Part shown: piece by piece, positions 61,214 to 64,000 of the stretch | Numbering within the stretch: position 1 is the stretch's first letter | Layout: every line of letters starts with the position of its first letter | Assembly: GCA_013399895.1 (NCBI GenBank) | Contig: VXBA01002668.1 | Location: 2,305,474-2,369,473, forward strand | Length of the DNA: 64,000 nucleotides | Source: Serilophus lunatus | Lineage: Eukaryota > Chordata > Aves > Passeriformes > Eurylaimidae | Direction of reading: 5' to 3' | Notes under the pieces: generated by a model | Told to the model about the DNA's origin: nothing | The model's input: the letters and a program-made list of their open reading frames with translations, nothing else | Databases searched by the model: none | Program-made: the position numbers and the translations under genes

Positions 61214-61408
61214 GTGCTTATGTGAATCTAAAGAGACTTTAGTTTGCCTAAAATAGTGACAGATGATATCCCAATTTTCACAGGCCTGATCAGTGACCTA
61301 TTTCCAGCTCTGGATGTTCCTAGGAAGAGAACTTATATTTTGAACAGATGGGTAAAAAAATCTACCCTGGAGCTTCACATGAAGCCTGAAGAGAGCTTTA
61401 TGCTCAAA
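61214..61408 (+). pseudogene. DNAH11: DNAH11 relic exon, AAA1-AAA2 junction, two stops
   Basis: CCTTTTCCAG acceptor, 65 codons as in relatives, AAA|GTAAAA donor. Reads VLM, stop (TGA 61223-61225), I, stop (TAA 61229-61231), RDFSLPKIVTDDIPIFTGLI then SDLFPALDVPRKR and ESFMLK. It matches dynein VLMRALRDFNIPKIVTDD and GDLFPALDVPRKR. The first stop is the CGA-to-TGA type. The rest of the exon is open. Confidence 0.92.
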
Positions 61409-63582
61409 GTAAAATAATTCATTGTCTTTAATTACTCCCCTTAAGAGTTTCAATCAAAATAATTGCAAATGGGTTTGCAATTGCAAATGAAGTTTATTTT
61501 TGATTATATTACAGTATTGATAAGGTGTCCCTAAATGGCTTGGTATCTCAAAGGCATTTTGTCATGGCAGTAATGCTCTTTAGTATGATAAGTATACCCA
61601 TAAGGAAATGTATACCCATTCAAAAAATCTTTCTGTAGTGACAATCTACAGTGACAAATGCATTTGTTTGTGCACAGTATCAAGCATTTGTACTTGGTAG
61701 GAAATTCACAGTTGTTTAATTATTTATAGTGAGGTAAGGACAGTAAGGGATCAAAAGCATATGAATAAGAAGGTGTGGATTTGGAATGTGCATGGCTTTA
61801 TGTGACTTTTGTGTCTTCTCGTGTTTGTGTATAATATAATGCACATTGTGCTATACACATGAAAAACATGCATGCATCTGTATATATGCAAGTAAACTCA
61901 TACGAGTTAGTTGCATATAAGTTAAATTGAAATACTAATTTTAGTTTGAATTACAGACAGAGTGAAAAAGTGAAACTTAGAAACACTGGTTAGTATACAG
62001 ACCAAATAAAAAGTGTTCTTATCTGGGCTACTAAAAGCATATATTCCCACCATTCTTCTAGATCTTCTAGAATATCCACATTGGCTGTAAGTGATAACAT
62101 GTTCCTTACCTTTATTAGGGCATGTTGGAAATGGAAGCAACTAGGCTGGTTAAATGTGGCTGATCTCAGAATTTTTGAAGGATTTATGCTCTTATCTATC
62201 TTGTTCTGTTATCCTGACAGCGGAGAGAAAGACAATAAGCTATAGCTTGGTTATTGTGAACTTTACGGTCAGCCTTCTATAGAGTATTTTGTTTACTACT
62301 AACTGGGTGAATCAGAAGATAAGCAGTGAGGAACACAAACTTGTTCCAGTTAAGACTTTGGGAAATCAATGTCAGTGCTCTTAACTAAGGCAGAAATCCA
62401 CAAGCATCCAAGCTCTTTCCATTCTGTGACTAATAGAACTATTTCTTTGGAAGCAATGTATTACTTTAGTAAACTGACTTTGTATTTTGCAGAGTTGTAG
62501 CTGTAAAGCTGTTCTGAGGGTGGAATTCACTCTGCTAAAGCATGGAAAAATTGTGATACTGTGAATAACCGCGCTGTATCCCTGGGTTGGCACAATCCTA
62601 TTGGACTATGTGACTGTCTGGCAGAATACGATTTGTTCTCACTTGTTGAGGTAACTGCCTTCATTACTTTGTTCCAATTCTCTTACCATTTTTTGGGAGA
62701 CAAATAATGTTGCTTGATGCAACATCAGCTCAGCTGAGGCAAATCTGCCAAGAAGGTGCAACTTCATTTTTTCCTATTAGAGGGAAAAGGATTGTAGAGG
62801 GGGAGGTAATTTTTGTGTATAATTGTATCTTTGTGATAAGAAGTACAACAGGAGAGGAGAGGTGTTCACTTATATGTCCCTTCTGTGTGGTAGGCTGTTT
62901 AGCTGGAGGAGGTAGTCAGTGTGTCACTCTGTTTTCGGAAATAAAGAGACTAGAAAGAGTAAGGTACCTGCCTGCCTATGCAGTATGTTTTCTATCTCAC
63001 GTTGTAAAGAAATTGCTGCTTCCTTTGCCTTAGGCCACAGTGTTCACATGCTGTTCAGGCCATTCAGTCAGCCACGTGATGTGAAATAGAAAGCTCAAAT
63101 GTTACAAGCAAGTTCTACATTTTATGTGTTGTGTCCATGTCCCAAAGGACAGTTAATTGTGTCACAAAGTGATGAGCTTCAATTTGACAGACAGACTAAA
63201 TAATATTTTGTTCTGGAAGAGGAAGCAGGATGTTTTAATTAGGCTTCTAGACAGACATAATGAAATTTATTGCCAAAACACTAGACAAATAATTCTAATA
63301 CATAATGCTTGCCTATTTTTTCTACTAAATCTTGGCAGCTGCATACATTTTCTTCTCCGTTTAACATTTTCTTTTATAATTGACTAGAGTATACTGACTG
63401 CAGAGTACAGTCACTTCAGAATGGGAGTCTGCTTTCCTATACTTAGGCCTAATGGAAATTTGGGACTAGACTAAACACAGAGGCAAGAATAAATCAAGGT
63501 GAATAGGTGGCCAAGTGCAAGGATTTGCAGTCAGGGATCCAGTTCAAGAAAAAGTCAAAAAATCCTATCAAAATGGTGTCAC
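61409..63582. other. Downstream sequence, no further dynein exon recognised
   Basis: The next expected exon (the AAA2 P-loop, VGNAGSGKSQVLK in relatives) is not recognised before the LTR at 63583. The 108-codon frame at 62707-63033 has no domain I know. Confidence 0.4.
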
Positions 63583-64000
63583 TGTGGTGGTTTAGCACCA
63601 CTATATTAACTAGGGGGCACTCTCAATAGTGACGAGAAGAATGAACAGAATTAACAACAGAGAAACACTTTATTTGTCTGGAGCTCAACCAAAAACAAAG
63701 ACAACAGTTTAAGGGAACTCCAAACTTAACACAGAAAAGCACCCAACAAAAACCACGAAATATGAAAACAAAGGAAAAAAAAAAATAAAAAAAATTAAGA
63801 GAACTGCTTTCAGAGGCCAGGGAGGCTAGCCAAAGACAAGCAGTGGGAGGGGAGAGCCACTTCCTTCTTCTCTCTCTGGTGGCAGCCAACTCCCAGCCCT
63901 TGGAATCTCTGCAAAACACAACAGAGTGAAAGGTTCCTCCCCCCTAACCCGGGATGTTATTTTGGGGAAGCTTTCAACCTGCAATTGTGCTGGATTGGCT
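63583..64000 (-). mobile_element. Third LTR of the same family, - strand, runs off the window end
   Basis: Starts TGTGGTGGTTTAGCACCAC, the reverse complement of the family 3' end, with AATAAA (reverse complement at 63669-63674) and the downstream A-rich CACAACAAAAACC-type stretch. The left flank is GTCAC (63578-63582). The element continues past 64000, so its length and its target duplication cannot be checked. The - strand frame at 63623-63919 lies inside it. Confidence 0.8.

Larger units (their letters stand above)
23409..61408 (+). pseudogene. DNAH11: DNAH11 unitary pseudogene (axonemal outer-arm dynein heavy chain), recognisable span
   Basis: DNAH11 (left-right dynein) is a motor heavy chain of about 4,500 residues in motile cilia, with a long N-terminal tail, linker and six AAA modules. 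About 20 exon remnants in this span follow the protein order of the DNAH9/11/17 subfamily on the + strand: tail (23.4-39.9 kb), stem/linker (40.7-49.0 kb), AAA1 (50.3-58.1 kb) and the start of AAA2 (61.2 kb). Many keep GT-AG boundaries and exact exon lengths, so this is a decayed native locus, not a retrocopy. I count at least 15 in-frame premature stops, about ten frameshifts, several missing or altered splice sites, the P-loop lysine replaced by leucine, and several expected exons not found. The identity as DNAH11 rather than DNAH9 or DNAH17 rests on synteny with SP4. No ATG-to-stop product is possible. Short readthrough of the remaining open exons cannot be excluded. Confidence 0.88.

Overview
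This is vertebrate nuclear DNA, almost certainly from a bird. Spliced exons with GT-AG boundaries lie in AT-rich introns. There are several 5'-truncated CR1 LINE fragments with the avian octamer tail, three copies of one long GC-rich LTR family, and one CpG island. I see no bacterial-type genes, operons or CRISPR arrays.

Positions 1-7.3 kb hold the 3' end of SP4, a zinc-finger transcription factor of the Sp family, on the + strand. Three coding exons (1834-2062, 2299-2498, 3575-3822) encode the end of the glutamine-rich region, the Btd box, three C2H2 fingers and the SP4-type C terminus. They are followed by a long 3' UTR with candidate poly(A) signals near 6677 and 7249. Positions 7.3-14.3 kb are intergenic, with CR1 debris and a GATA/GACA microsatellite. 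A CpG island at about 14.4-15.2 kb has no recognisable downstream gene except the dynein relic.

From about 17-23 kb to 61.4 kb, on the + strand, lies a ruined axonemal outer-arm dynein heavy-chain gene. Its place next to SP4 in the same orientation matches DNAH11 in the mammalian order SP4 - DNAH11 - CDCA7L. About 20 exons can be recognised, in the correct protein order: N-terminal tail, stem/linker, AAA1, and the start of AAA2. Introns are retained, so this is not a processed copy. Most exons carry premature stops, frameshifts or lost splice sites. The AAA1 P-loop has lost its lysine, the exon holding Walker B has a stop just after that motif, a CR1 copy abuts one exon and an LTR abuts the P-loop exon. 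A few exons are still fully open. I read this as a unitary pseudogene of DNAH11.

The dynein relic contains two full solo LTRs of one family in opposite orientation (31587-32988 on -, 51941-53314 on +). A third copy of the family (- strand) starts at 63583 and runs off the end. The only gene I consider functional in the window is SP4. Exon matches rest on alignment from memory to the DNAH9/11/17 subfamily. Coordinates of exons with damaged boundaries are approximate.
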